DNA of 64,000 bases from an uncultured Flavobacteriaceae bacterium (GTDB lineage: Bacteria > Bacteroidota > Bacteroidia > Flavobacteriales > Flavobacteriaceae). The notes below the pieces were generated by a model. It had not been told where the DNA came from and made no database searches. It saw only the letters and a list, made by a program, of their open reading frames with translations. The position numbers and the translations under genes are program-made. The stretch covers positions 1,110,377-1,174,376 of the forward strand of contig CANNBV010000001.1 in NCBI GenBank assembly GCA_947502975.1. Direction: 5' to 3'. How positions within the stretch are numbered: position 1 is the stretch's first letter; every line of letters begins with the position of its first letter. Positions 53,326 to 63,408 of this stretch are shown here, piece after piece.

Positions 53326-54307
53326 TTCAGGTATTATTTTAACCATGGCATATCCTGAAACCATTGTTATGGTTGCAGATGAATGGTATTCTCCTTTTTT
53401 GAGATATTTAGGTGTTGGAAAGAAGAATTATTTGCGTGCAGGTCATGCCGCTTTGGTTTTAATTGATAAGTCTACTGGTGTTTTGGAGTATCATGATTTT
53501 GGACGATATATTACCCCAGAACCTAATGGGCGTGTTCGTGGAAAGGATACAGATAATGAATTAGATTTTCCTTTAGTGGCTAAAATTGAGAATGATACCA
53601 TTACCAATCTTGAAGATATTTTAGAGTTTTTAGGCACTCATCCGAAATTGACACATGGTGATGGTAAACTAGTAGCTTCAGTATGTAATGCTGTGGATTA
53701 TCAAAAAGCAAGAGCGCATATTACCAAAATGCAAAACAAGCATTTTATTCGTTATGCCGCTTTTATAAAAAATGCTTGCAATTGTGCACGATTTGTTACA
53801 GATAGTTTAATCGCATCAGTTACTAATAAGGCCATCAAAAATGCACTAATTAAATCGAAATGGTTTACGCCTAGTACAGTAGGTAATGTATTATTGGCAG
53901 ATACAGAAAACTATGTGTATGAAGTATCTGAAGAAGGTATGATTTCAGAGTTTACTGGTTCGCAGAAGAGTGAAAACGTACGTTACTTTTTAGACAGATT
54001 GCCAGATCATAAAGTAAATCTTATTGGGACTTTAGAATCAAAACATAACGAGGTGAAAGCAGAACATGCCCAATGGTTAAGTGGTATTGCAGCTGGTGCT
54101 TGGTTTGAGTTATATAACACAGAAAATACTGCTGAATATAGATTTAGACGTATTTCACCTTACGGAAATGTAGATTGTGATGCCATTTTTACTGTAGAAG
54201 ATGTGTCTTTCAATTATAATTTGCCCTATGAATTTGTGCCTTACTCAAACTGCAAGTTTTTTCATATAAAACAGGAAGCCAAGGTTTTTAGATTTGAAAA
54301 AAAATAA
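53318..54307 (+). CDS. hypothetical protein, possible permuted papain-like hydrolase
   Basis: 329 residues, no signal peptide. I do not recognise a named family with certainty. An early His (LRAGHAALVLIDK, His43) and a later Cys in KNACNCARFVTDSL (Cys156) have the order and spacing of circularly permuted NlpC/P60-like (LRAT/YebB-type) papain-fold enzymes. The gene overlaps the NRDE gene by 8 bases, so the two proteins are made together and may act in one pathway. Cytosolic location expected. Confidence 0.7.
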   Translation: MANSGIILTMAYPETIVMVADEWYSPFLRYLGVGKKNYLRAGHAALVLIDKSTGVLEYHDFGRYITPEPNGRVRGKDTDNELDFPLVAKIENDTITNLEDILEFLGTHPKLTHGDGKLVASVCNAVDYQKARAHITKMQNKHFIRYAAFIKNACNCARFVTDSLIASVTNKAIKNALIKSKWFTPSTVGNVLLADTENYVYEVSEEGMISEFTGSQKSENVRYFLDRLPDHKVNLIGTLESKHNEVKAEHAQWLSGIAAGAWFELYNTENTAEYRFRRISPYGNVDCDAIFTVEDVSFNYNLPYEFVPYSNCKFFHIKQEAKVFRFEKK

Positions 54308-54363
54308 TTTTTTCTTGAATAGGCGTTTGATGTTTTTATATGTCTTTCAAATAATCAGTTGTT

Positions 54364-55413
54364 TTAGTTTTCCGCGTTAAAAAACACTTTGTAATAATGC
54401 ATTTTCTTTTCATCATCATAACCGCGCTCTAAATATTCTGTAGAAGCATCTGGAGCATCAATATCGAGTTTAATCTGTATGTTGGTATCTAGTTTTATAT
54501 CTGTTTTAATCTTTCGCTTCTCTTTAGTTACAACAGCTTCGGCTACATCAAACTGATTCCGAATTACCAAATTCTGTTCACCTTCAAATTCCTTTTTGTA
54601 AGTATCAAATTCACGTTTATGCCTATCTTCTTCAAATAGTTCTTCCTTAAAGCGTTCAATATTTACAACTTCATTTTCTTTAAAAAAGTCAATTGTTTTA
54701 GCTAAAAAACTATTTTGTTCCTGTGCACCATACGACGTTTTAATAATTTCAGTAGAGAAATCTTTACACAATTCAATATACTGTTGGGTATGATTATTAG
54801 CATCATCAGCATATTTAATATTTAAAAAATGATTGATCCAGTATTGTGCATCGTAACTATTATTATCAATACTGAAAATAATGTTGCCTTCACTATCACT
54901 TTGATTTAAAATGAGACACCCTTTATCTACTTTTTTAGAATTAATGCCTTTTTGAACTAGTACATCATAGCTATTGTTTTCTAAATAGGTTTGAAAGAAA
55001 TTAACTTTGCTTTCAATTTTAAAAATGCCAATGGCATTAGTGGTTATATCTCTAAATTCGATACCTTCAAACATCACGACTAACACATCACCTGTTTTGA
55101 TATTTGCTGAATTTGACTGCTCAAAAAGATGCATCACTATATGCTTTGAAACTTCAATAAAAGCATCGTCATCATTAAACATTTGGGTGCAGTATGTATT
55201 AATCTCATTTAAAGAAATATTAGCGTGATGATTAAACCGATAACTCTGCACTAAGCTGCCAAATGGACGCAAAAGAAAGGGCAACATTAAATCGTAGCTG
55301 GCCTCATCAAAATCTACTATTTTTTCTGAAAAAGCATTCTTGGTGTCGTTAAATTTATTACCGACTTTGTGTATTATGAATTTTGAAATGGAAGCGTTTT
55401 TTCTTGAAATCAT
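54364..55413 (-). CDS. nucleoid-associated protein, NdpA/YejK family
   Basis: 349 residues. The N-terminal pattern (FIIHKVGNKFNDTKNAFSEK, then FGSLVQSYRFNH) and the block DVLVVMFEGIEFRDITTNAI, then IGIFKIESK are those of the 37-kDa nucleoid-associated protein family. Members bind DNA with low specificity in E. coli (YejK). The C-terminal part (FDVAEAVVTKEKRKIKTDIK) is charged. Single gene, convergent with the 53318 gene. Confidence 0.85.
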   Translation of the reverse strand: MISRKNASISKFIIHKVGNKFNDTKNAFSEKIVDFDEASYDLMLPFLLRPFGSLVQSYRFNHHANISLNEINTYCTQMFNDDDAFIEVSKHIVMHLFEQSNSANIKTGDVLVVMFEGIEFRDITTNAIGIFKIESKVNFFQTYLENNSYDVLVQKGINSKKVDKGCLILNQSDSEGNIIFSIDNNSYDAQYWINHFLNIKYADDANNHTQQYIELCKDFSTEIIKTSYGAQEQNSFLAKTIDFFKENEVVNIERFKEELFEEDRHKREFDTYKKEFEGEQNLVIRNQFDVAEAVVTKEKRKIKTDIKLDTNIQIKLDIDAPDASTEYLERGYDDEKKMHYYKVFFNAEN

Positions 55414-55470
55414 AAGATTGTTATTGAGAATGCAATACTATTAAATAAAGTTGATATTTGCGTAAAAAAA

Positions 55471-55498
55471 GGCGCCAAAGCAAAAGCACTTTGACGCC
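55471..55498 (-). terminator. intrinsic terminator after the 55533 gene
   Basis: 10-bp stem with one mismatch (55471-55480 with 55489-55498), 8-base loop, seven T residues following on the minus strand. It lies 35 bases past the stop codon. Confidence 0.8.
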
Positions 55499-55532
55499 TA
55501 GATTCGAGGACTTGTATTTTGGTGGTTAAAAA

Positions 55533-56210
55533 CTATTTACTAATGCTGGTAAGTTCTGAATACCCCATTAGTTTTCCTTTTTTATTATATGATTCGGTTT
55601 TAACTACGCCTACACCTTCTGCAATCCACTCTTTTATGGTAAAAGAGGTTTTAATACCCATTTTTATCTGAGAATCATAACTTAAGGCAAAGCAATTAAA
55701 TGTTCCAGCAGGTGTGGTTATATTCTCTTTAGCATCTACGGTTCTATTTACGATATCCATGGTTATATTCATATTCATAGCACCCATATTTATAGTCATG
55801 ACCATATTAGCATCTTTTAGTTTTTTTCCTATGTCTAAGTCGTTAGGTAATTCAATATTAGTACCAGATACATCAACATCCATGTCTTTATATTGTTGTA
55901 ACATCTCTGGGCTAATTAAAGATTTAAAGTCAATAGAAATACTATTACCTTCACACGTCATATCGTATGATGTAGAGGTAATTTCTTTATTTTTATTGTC
56001 GAAAACTGCTGCATCTACAGTAGCAGTATTTCCTTCAATTTTAGAAATACTATATTTAATCACACTTTCTGTTTTACCTTTTTTGTTATAGTTGGTCATC
56101 TCAAACTTAGTGCCTTGTTTAAAAGGATAATATACACTACAGGCATCTTGTGCGTAACAATAACAACTTGTAATTATACTGAAAATTAATAGTACTAATT
56201 TTAATTTCAT
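55533..56210 (-). CDS. TapB/DUF3108-like exported protein
   Basis: 225 residues with a signal peptide (MKLKLVLLIFSIITSCYCYAQ). The mature part is a beta-rich domain that begins YYPFKQGTKFEMTNYNKKGK and carries the TTPAGTFNCFALSYDSQIKM block and GVVKTESYNKKGK, a pattern I associate with DUF3108/TapB-like periplasmic proteins. Function unknown. It starts 4 bases after the stop of the OmpA-family gene, so the two form an operon ended by the terminator at 55471. Confidence 0.75.
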   Translation of the reverse strand: MKLKLVLLIFSIITSCYCYAQDACSVYYPFKQGTKFEMTNYNKKGKTESVIKYSISKIEGNTATVDAAVFDNKNKEITSTSYDMTCEGNSISIDFKSLISPEMLQQYKDMDVDVSGTNIELPNDLDIGKKLKDANMVMTINMGAMNMNITMDIVNRTVDAKENITTPAGTFNCFALSYDSQIKMGIKTSFTIKEWIAEGVGVVKTESYNKKGKLMGYSELTSISK

Positions 56211-56214
56211 AGTG

Positions 56215-57762
56215 TTAAAGTGTTATAAATTCTACACGTCTGTTTTGAGCTTTTCCATCTGAAGTACTATTATCTCCTACAGGAACACTTTCTCCTTTTC
56301 CATCAGTTTCTAATCTGCCCGATGAAACATTATATATCGTAACAAGCGCATTTTTGACAGCTTCAGCACGTGCTTTAGACAATTTTAAGTTGGCGTCTTC
56401 AGTACCATCTGCATCAGTATGGCCCACTATTTTTAGTTTAATATTATCATCTTGCATTAAAACTTGAGAGATTTGGCGCACAATGCCCAAAGACTGCGGT
56501 TGAATATTTGCTGAACCTGAATCAAATAAAATACCGTTAGTAGATATTTTTCCTTCTGAAAGTAGTTTTCTTCTCAAATCAACGCCGCCCTCAGCTACTT
56601 TTATATTGGAAATATACAGATGTTCTTCTCCATCTTTTAAATTGTTCAGATGAAACTTCAGGTATTTAAGGACATTTTGTTCTTGAATAAAACGAGGAAT
56701 ATCAATGTATTTAGTTTGGTTAACCCACAATCTATAGCGTTTTTTAGTCACAGAAATCGCTATATGTGGTTGGTTTAAAATAGCTTTTCTGATATCTGCT
56801 TTTATATCAGTATTAATGTCGCCGCCACCCCTATTAAAGTAGTTTCGAGCACGAAACGCAAACGCTGCATATTGCCCCAATGGAATTGATACTTCGGCAT
56901 AATGTGCTAGTCCTTCTTTAAATTTATTGTCATCACTTAAAATAATGTGAAACTTAGCGGTTGAAGAGGTTTGTTTAGTAATGCCTTTTGTTAAAATATC
57001 AAATTCAATGGTGTAGTCTTCTGGAAGATCTGCTACATCGGGAATAAAAAATACACCATATCCAGTTTTAAGCTCAAACCACTTTCCTTTATCTCCAATT
57101 TTTACTACTTCACCAGATGCATTAGTATTCCATTTACTTGGGAAATCACCAACAAAATCTCTCGAAAAATCATCAAAGAACAAAAGCTTGTCTCCTGGAA
57201 CAAAATCATATTTACTATAAACTTCTAAGTCATCTGAAATATTTTGTTCTTTTTCGGCTTCTTCATTTTCATCATTTTTATCATTCGAGGTATCGTTTTC
57301 AGTACTATTTTCTTCGGATGAAGAGGTGTCCTCTTCTTCTTTTTGTTCTCTTTTACGTTGGCCAAGTAATAATTCTTTGGAGGTTTTGATACTGTATTTA
57401 AGAACTTTTTTTGCTTTGTTTATTTGTAGTGTTGCTTTTCCCTGCTTTAAAACACTTATACCATCTAAGTCTCCTAAGATATCAGGTGCACTATCGCTTA
57501 ACCCTTGTAAATCGTCTAATGCTTCTTCTAAAACGTCAATATCTTCATCATCTAAAGGTGTACCCGCTGCTGCATAACCATCATATTTATATACTTTATC
57601 ATAAATATCAAATGATTCTTGCACAAATTGATCAACGCTAGCCACACCAACTCGATTTTTTGGTCGCTTAATTTGTTTGGTTTGCGCATCAAGTTTAGGC
57701 GCAAAAATGATTAGAAATACTCCAAGAATAAGAATGCTATGCGCATTTTTGAGGGATTTCAT
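56215..57762 (-). CDS. OmpA-family outer-membrane protein
   Basis: 515 residues. A signal peptide (about 1-26) is followed by a helical region, an Asp/Glu-rich low-complexity stretch (about 140-175), and a beta-sandwich-like domain (about 190-385) that looks like a lectin/glucanase-type fold (DDFSRDFVGDFPSKWN; YTIEFDILTKG). The C-terminal OmpA domain (about 405-515) has the peptidoglycan-binding signature IKLKIVGHTDADGTEDANLK, then LSKARAEAVKNAL and QNRRVEF. It should anchor the outer membrane to peptidoglycan and expose the sandwich domain. Confidence 0.9.
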   Translation of the reverse strand: MKSLKNAHSILILGVFLIIFAPKLDAQTKQIKRPKNRVGVASVDQFVQESFDIYDKVYKYDGYAAAGTPLDDEDIDVLEEALDDLQGLSDSAPDILGDLDGISVLKQGKATLQINKAKKVLKYSIKTSKELLLGQRKREQKEEEDTSSSEENSTENDTSNDKNDENEEAEKEQNISDDLEVYSKYDFVPGDKLLFFDDFSRDFVGDFPSKWNTNASGEVVKIGDKGKWFELKTGYGVFFIPDVADLPEDYTIEFDILTKGITKQTSSTAKFHIILSDDNKFKEGLAHYAEVSIPLGQYAAFAFRARNYFNRGGGDINTDIKADIRKAILNQPHIAISVTKKRYRLWVNQTKYIDIPRFIQEQNVLKYLKFHLNNLKDGEEHLYISNIKVAEGGVDLRRKLLSEGKISTNGILFDSGSANIQPQSLGIVRQISQVLMQDDNIKLKIVGHTDADGTEDANLKLSKARAEAVKNALVTIYNVSSGRLETDGKGESVPVGDNSTSDGKAQNRRVEFITL

Positions 57763-57875
57763 TCACAAGGATTTGATTAATAGCTGCGCTAAATATAGAA
57801 ATTAGTTTTCGAGATACAAAAGTCTCATAAGAATTTAATCAACATTTGTATGTTAATTATATACTTGTGAATAAG

Positions 57876-60308
57876 CTAGTTAATCTTATAAAGTATAACA
57901 GTGTTAGAGTCGCCCTTGGTTACGAATTCTAAATTTTGGTCTCTATCAATATTATCTAAATCAATTAAAGCGTTACCATATACAGGAAAATTAGGGCGTA
58001 ATTTGCCTTGACTATCATACAAAAACACTTTTTTAGCTTGTAAATCGGTTATGGTAACGTAAATTTTATCATTAATATAAAAAATACTTGGTCTGGAGTA
58101 ATTGCCATAATCTAGCTCTATTACTCTACTCTTAATACCTAACTTATTATCATGAAACGTTACTCGCGTTTTACTTGTAGTTTCCAAATTATGATTAGAA
58201 GATAATTGTAAATTTATACTAGAGACGTTGCCTCGGGTATCAATACTTATTAATTTTCCATCATCGCTTGTTGTGGTGAATTTATTTTGATACAAAAAAA
58301 CAGGTTCTTCAGAAAATATGTTTTTAGATTTAGGTAAAACACGTGTTTTTCCAACTCTATTTAAAATATGAAGTTTGTTTTTTGTTTTTAAAACGAGGTA
58401 ATCTTTAGAGCTAATTCTGAAATGTTTTGGCTGACTTATTATGGCATCATTTGCAGATTTAAAGGTGAATCCTGATACGGTTTTTCCTCTTGCGTCATAC
58501 ATTGATACATCTTTACCTTGTGTTACTAAAAGTCTGTATAGTTTGTTTTTATCATAATCAAACACTGAAAGTGGTTGTGTGATAGTATTATTAAATTTTA
58601 AGGGGAATGGTGCAACATCTTTACCGTTCCTATCTATAACGTAAACACGATGTGCTGTAGAGAACGCGAGTTGTAATCTACCATTTTTATACATGTCGAT
58701 TTGTGAAATCTCACCAAGTATTGCTCCGTTAAGCTGTTTTTTCCATAGTATATTCCCTTTATTAGAAATCAGATACAAAGTATTATTAATATCTTGAACT
58801 ACAATTTCCTTTTGTTTGGTAATATGATTTGTAACAAATTGCGGATTATTTAAAAGGTCTGTATCTAGTTTTTGGCTAAACTGTTCTGAGATGGAATGCT
58901 GTACACGCTTTTTCTTTCCTTTTATAATGCTACCGTGAACATGTGCAAAATTAGTGTCGTAAATAAATTGTATGGCGGAAAGGTTATAGGGTTTTAAGTT
59001 TAAATTGTAATTTTTATCAAAGTTATTTTCGGTTAAATTTTTTAGTAGCTGAGGTTTCGCAACTAGCATCAAAGAGCTTTCGCTACTTAAATTTTCACTC
59101 ATTTCTTTAAAATGATGCCTACTGCCAAATGTGGTTTTGTTTTGATAATTAGCAATAACATTCTGAAGTTCTTCAATGGTGTTGGCAAACACAAAATAAT
59201 GATCTAAAATGCAATATTTTGAAACAGAAACATTGCTCAGTAAAGGGGTAAAGGTATTTTGAAAGATGTCTGGTTTTGAGAATTCAAAAACAGGGATATT
59301 CCTGTAAGTTTCAATAGTATTTTGTTCACCTAAAAGGGCGTCTTGTGTAGCTATCTCATCAATAGAATTTAAAACTACAGCACGCTTTTTATCTTCGTAA
59401 ATCAAACCAATTTCAATAATAGAATTGAAAAGGTCTTCATTCTCGGAAATGGAATCTTTACCATGAAATGCAAAGATGTTTTTATTTATAGTTTGAAAAT
59501 CATCAAAAGTAAAACTCAAATATCCATCACTATTCCCGGGTGTAATGTGCTGCATTTGGTTTTCTTGTGGTACAGTATTTCTAAACAAGTCGATGACTTT
59601 TGTTGAAGTATCTAATGATTTAGTAATACCATTAAAAAGAATATCATCCTGAGCTATTTCAGTATCTAAAATCAGAAAATCACTTAATTCATTTGATTTT
59701 AAATTATCTTCTACAAAGAATGAAGGCGCAAAAGTAGTATTGGTTTTTAGTAGAATGGATAAGTTCTCATTATCTGCTGTAATATTGTATAAGTTTTTAA
59801 AATCTGAAGTAGTATCAGTAATATTAAAAAGTTCAGATATTGTCTTTTTTGAGGAGGACAATATAAAAGTACTATCTATAATTGCACTAAAAAACTGATG
59901 ATTTTCAAGTGTTGATTTTGTAATGGAATAAGACTTGTATTTAAGATGCTCTTCTATATAATTCTTCAATGAATCACTTTGGAATAATGTTTTAGAAAAT
60001 TTTGTGATCAATGTATAATGAAGACTATCTACTTCAGTTTTAGAAAGGCATATCAAAACGTCTCCAGATGTATTAAGTGCAGTTAGTGGTTGTAATGCAT
60101 CTTGTACTTTTTTATAGTTTGAAGTATTAGACAGCGTATTTATATAGCTGTTGTTGCTAATGGCGCTTTGTAAGCTCTCGAGATTAGCGCTTTTTATGAC
60201 CACCTCAGAATTACTAGGAATAAAATCAATAAGTTGACGCTGTTTATTTTTAGAATTTGAACAACTTAGTACAAAAAAAAGTAAGAGGGAACATAAAAAA
60301 AATCTCAT
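57876..60308 (-). CDS. lipoprotein with C-terminal beta-propeller-like region
   Basis: 810 residues. The signal MRFFLCSLLLFFVLSC has lipobox VLSC. The N-terminal half (about 25-480) is a repeated alpha/beta region like DUF3352-type proteins (PSNSEVVIKSANLESLQSAI; STFILSSSKKTISELFNITD). The C-terminal half (about 500-810) has PQQ/WD-like blade repeats (LYLISNKGNILWKKQLNG, VYVIDRNGKDVAPFPLKF, VSMYDARGKTVSGFTF, VFLYDSQGKLRPNFPVYG). It lies upstream of the putative-porin gene region and next to rnhB, 119 bases away on the same strand. Role unknown. Confidence 0.75.
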   Translation of the reverse strand: MRFFLCSLLLFFVLSCSNSKNKQRQLIDFIPSNSEVVIKSANLESLQSAISNNSYINTLSNTSNYKKVQDALQPLTALNTSGDVLICLSKTEVDSLHYTLITKFSKTLFQSDSLKNYIEEHLKYKSYSITKSTLENHQFFSAIIDSTFILSSSKKTISELFNITDTTSDFKNLYNITADNENLSILLKTNTTFAPSFFVEDNLKSNELSDFLILDTEIAQDDILFNGITKSLDTSTKVIDLFRNTVPQENQMQHITPGNSDGYLSFTFDDFQTINKNIFAFHGKDSISENEDLFNSIIEIGLIYEDKKRAVVLNSIDEIATQDALLGEQNTIETYRNIPVFEFSKPDIFQNTFTPLLSNVSVSKYCILDHYFVFANTIEELQNVIANYQNKTTFGSRHHFKEMSENLSSESSLMLVAKPQLLKNLTENNFDKNYNLNLKPYNLSAIQFIYDTNFAHVHGSIIKGKKKRVQHSISEQFSQKLDTDLLNNPQFVTNHITKQKEIVVQDINNTLYLISNKGNILWKKQLNGAILGEISQIDMYKNGRLQLAFSTAHRVYVIDRNGKDVAPFPLKFNNTITQPLSVFDYDKNKLYRLLVTQGKDVSMYDARGKTVSGFTFKSANDAIISQPKHFRISSKDYLVLKTKNKLHILNRVGKTRVLPKSKNIFSEEPVFLYQNKFTTTSDDGKLISIDTRGNVSSINLQLSSNHNLETTSKTRVTFHDNKLGIKSRVIELDYGNYSRPSIFYINDKIYVTITDLQAKKVFLYDSQGKLRPNFPVYGNALIDLDNIDRDQNLEFVTKGDSNTVILYKIN

Positions 60309-60427
60309 GGAGTCATCAAATTTCTGCTAAAATATAAAATGAGGGATAAAAAAGTTGGTATCTATAGATATGTTTGTTTCGAATTTCATCTAAATATTTA
60401 AAACATATAAAAAAGAATACATAAAAC

Positions 60428-61027
60428 TCATAAGTCTAGCTTTAATTGTTCTGGTAACAATCTAAAAGATTTCCTGTGATATTTAGTAATACCATGCTTT
60501 TTAATAGCTTCACGATGTTCTTTTGTAGGATATCCTTTGTTTTTCTTCCAGTTATACATCGGGAATTCTTCGTGAATTTTATGCATATAGGCATCACGAT
60601 ATGTTTTTGCTAAAACCGAAGCGGCAGCAATACTCAAATATTTACCATCACCTTTAATAATAGTTTCGTGTGGTATAGTATGGTAAGGTTTAAATTTGTT
60701 ACCATCAACAATAATAAACTCAGGTATTATACTCAATTGATCAATAGCTTTATGCATGGCTAAAATCGAGGCGTTCAATATGTTGATGTTATCAATTTCT
60801 TCCTGAAAAACATGTGAAACCCCAAAACACAGGGCGTCGTTTTCAATAATTGGTTTTAAACTATCTCGTTTTACTTCGCTAAGTTGTTTAGAATCATTAA
60901 GAACCTGGTTTCTAAAATTATCGGGCAAAATAACAGCTGCGGCAGTGACAGGGCCCGCTAAACAACCGCGTCCAGCTTCATCTGTACCACATTCAAAAGT
61001 GTGTTTTGTGTGCTTAAAATTTAGCAT
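60428..61027 (-). CDS. rnhB: ribonuclease HII
   Basis: Removes ribonucleotides and RNA-DNA hybrids from DNA. 199 residues. Catalytic acidic residues Asp16 and Glu17 in [14 protein letters not shown], the third Asp in FIIVDGNKF and the fourth near [13 protein letters not shown] are all in place, and the C-terminal [19 protein letters not shown] is typical. Its start is divergent from the porin gene 106 bases away. Confidence 0.97.
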   Translation of the reverse strand: MLNFKHTKHTFECGTDEAGRGCLAGPVTAAAVILPDNFRNQVLNDSKQLSEVKRDSLKPIIENDALCFGVSHVFQEEIDNINILNASILAMHKAIDQLSIIPEFIIVDGNKFKPYHTIPHETIIKGDGKYLSIAAASVLAKTYRDAYMHKIHEEFPMYNWKKNKGYPTKEHREAIKKHGITKYHRKSFRLLPEQLKLDL

Positions 61028-61105
61028 GACTCAAAAGTATTATGAATAATTTAATATATCAACTAAATAATTTTTTCATTTTACTGCGTTATCATATTTT
61101 GTATT

Positions 61106-61113
61106 TACATTTG
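61106..61113 (+). promoter_or_regulatory. -7 element for the porin gene
   Basis: TACATTTG, matching TAnnTTTG, 19 bases before the start codon, in an AT-rich region without an exact -33 TTTG. Confidence 0.45.
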
Positions 61114-61132
61114 CAACGTTTTTAAATTTTAT

Positions 61133-63232
61133 ATGCAGAAGTTAGCTTTCGTTTTATTTTTTGTGCTATGCTCAGCCTTTGCTTTTGGGCAAACAAACCC
61201 AGAAGAGAAACCGCTAGTTAAAGAGGCAGATTCTTCAGCTATAAAAGCACAAGATAGTACCGAGGTTGTTCCTAAAAAGAAAGAACGTAAAGAAAGTTTA
61301 TTAGCTAAATTAACTAAGGATAAAGCAGGAGATAAAAAAGCTAAAATACAAGATTACCTCATTATCTCTCACAAGAATGATACTACTTTTGTTGATACCA
61401 CACTTACTATTCAAAAGGAGTATAAGTTCAATTATCTAAGAAAAGACAATTTTGGATTAATGCCGTTTTCCAATCTCGGACAAACATATAACAATCTAAC
61501 CTATGATTTCCAGAATACCGATCTTATGCCACGTTTTGGTGCCAGAGCGCGACATTTTAATTATATGGAAATCGAAGATATTTACTATCACCGCGTACCA
61601 ACACCATTAACTGAACTTTTTTATAAAACAGCATTTGAACAAGGGCAATTAGCCGATTCATTTTTTACAATAAACACATCGCCCCAATTTAATTTTTCTA
61701 TAGCCTACAAAGGTATGCGCTCATTGGGACAATACCAGAATATTTTAACGAGTACAGGTAATTTTAGATTTGCTACAAATTATACAACAAAAAATAATCG
61801 GTATTACATGCGAGGGCATATTGTAATGCAAGATTTGCTTAACCAAGAAAATGGAGGATTACAAGATGGCGATATAGAAAATTTTGAATCTGGCGATGAA
61901 GATTTTTTAGATAGAGCAATTTTTGATCCTAACTTTCAAAATGCTGAAAATATTCTTAAAGGCAAGCGATTTCATTTAGACCACGGTTATAATATATTTA
62001 ATAAAATTGTGTCAGATGCAGATACGACTAATGTTGCAGTTGTAAAAGATTCTACTAATATTATAGCAAAAGTAGATTCAACAAAAATCACCAAAACATC
62101 TATAGCTAATTATAGGCTTGTCTTACATCATATAATTTCTTTTGAAGATAAATCGTTCCAGTTCGACCAATCAAGCCAAAACGCAATTTTTGGAGATGCT
62201 TTTACAAGCTCAAATCTAAGAGATCGTGTAACTTTAGAAAGGCTCTACAACCAAGTAGAACTTAACTATTTGCATAACGAATTAGGAGATTTTAGTGTAA
62301 ATATTAGTAACACGCATTACAATTACGGGTACAATAAATTAATAGTATTAACAGACGAGACTATAACCAATAGGTTAAAAGGAAACATATATGCAGTAGG
62401 CGGTAAATATCGCAAATTCTATAGAGGATTTAATATACAAGGCGAAGGCGGTATAAATCTCGTAGGTGATTTTACCGGAAACTATATAAAAGGAGAAGCA
62501 TCTTATAATTTAAGCGAAGATATTTTTGCAAAAGTAGCTATCAACCACAGTTCGCGAGCGCCAAATTTTAATACGCTGTTGTATCAAAGTAGTTATCAAA
62601 ATTATAACTGGCAAAATAGCTTCAATAACACCGAAACCCAACAATTAGCATTTCAAATTAAATACAAGCAACTGTTAAACCTTTCAGTAGACTATTCTAC
62701 CATATCAGATTACGTCTATTTTAAACAAGATGAAACCGCTACGGCCTCACAATCCATTCGGGCGTTCCAAAATAATAGTACGATTACCTATTTAAGAGCC
62801 AAACTAGAAAACGAAATAAAAGTTGGCAAGTTTGCACTCAATAATACAATCTTATATCAAAACGTTCAAGACGATAATAATGTGTTAAATGTTCCTGAAC
62901 TCACAACTAGAAACACCCTTTATTTTAGCTCACATCTGTTTAAAAAAGCCATGTATCTACAAACAGGAGTAACACTAAACTATTTCACAAAATACTATAT
63001 GAATGGTTACAACCCTGTACTAGCAGAATTCTACGTACAAAACGAAAGAGAATTTGGTGAATTCCCACGACTAGACTTTTTTATAAATGCCAAAATACGT
63101 CAAACCCGTATTTTCCTTAAAGCAGAACATTTTAACTCATCACTAACAGGTTATAATTATTACGCTGCACCAAATTACCCTTACAGAGATTTTACCGTAC
63201 GTTTCGGCTTAGTCTGGAATTTCTTTATGTAA
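61133..63232 (+). CDS. putative porin of Bacteroidota
   Basis: 699-residue outer-membrane beta-barrel with a signal peptide (MQKLAFVLFFVLCSAFAFGQ). A low-complexity region rich in Lys, Glu and Ser follows (about 22-70), then the block YNYLRKDNF-like FNYLRKDNFGLMPFSNLG, which opens the putative-porin family of Flavobacteriia. Many amphipathic strands follow (NTLYFSSHLFKKAMYLQTGV; FFINAKIRQTRIFLKAEHF) up to a terminal FGLVWNFFM. It probably forms a channel for solutes in the outer membrane; substrate unknown. Confidence 0.88.
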   Translation: MQKLAFVLFFVLCSAFAFGQTNPEEKPLVKEADSSAIKAQDSTEVVPKKKERKESLLAKLTKDKAGDKKAKIQDYLIISHKNDTTFVDTTLTIQKEYKFNYLRKDNFGLMPFSNLGQTYNNLTYDFQNTDLMPRFGARARHFNYMEIEDIYYHRVPTPLTELFYKTAFEQGQLADSFFTINTSPQFNFSIAYKGMRSLGQYQNILTSTGNFRFATNYTTKNNRYYMRGHIVMQDLLNQENGGLQDGDIENFESGDEDFLDRAIFDPNFQNAENILKGKRFHLDHGYNIFNKIVSDADTTNVAVVKDSTNIIAKVDSTKITKTSIANYRLVLHHIISFEDKSFQFDQSSQNAIFGDAFTSSNLRDRVTLERLYNQVELNYLHNELGDFSVNISNTHYNYGYNKLIVLTDETITNRLKGNIYAVGGKYRKFYRGFNIQGEGGINLVGDFTGNYIKGEASYNLSEDIFAKVAINHSSRAPNFNTLLYQSSYQNYNWQNSFNNTETQQLAFQIKYKQLLNLSVDYSTISDYVYFKQDETATASQSIRAFQNNSTITYLRAKLENEIKVGKFALNNTILYQNVQDDNNVLNVPELTTRNTLYFSSHLFKKAMYLQTGVTLNYFTKYYMNGYNPVLAEFYVQNEREFGEFPRLDFFINAKIRQTRIFLKAEHFNSSLTGYNYYAAPNYPYRDFTVRFGLVWNFFM

Positions 63233-63239
63233 TTTAGTT

Positions 63240-63408
63240 GGGCGTTCCCCTCCTAGGGGTCGGGTCGGGCTATCCGCTATATCTTTTTGCGAAGCAGTCC
63301 CGAACTAGTTTCGAGATCCTGCCACTTAATGACTACTGTTTTTTAAAACATAAATTTTAGTATTCCAGGCATCGCAAAAAGGATGCCGCTCCTATCCCTA
63401 ACGCGGGG
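63240..63408 (+). repeat. dispersed repeat family R, copy 4
   Basis: Directly after the porin gene. Left GGCGTTCCCCTCCTAGGGGT, then CGGGCTATCCGCTATATCTT; right AAAAAGGATGCCGCTCCTAT, then CCCTAACGCGGGG. The centre shares GCGAAGCAGTC and CGAACTAGTTTCGAGATC with copy 1, and has extra bases of its own. Confidence 0.75.
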
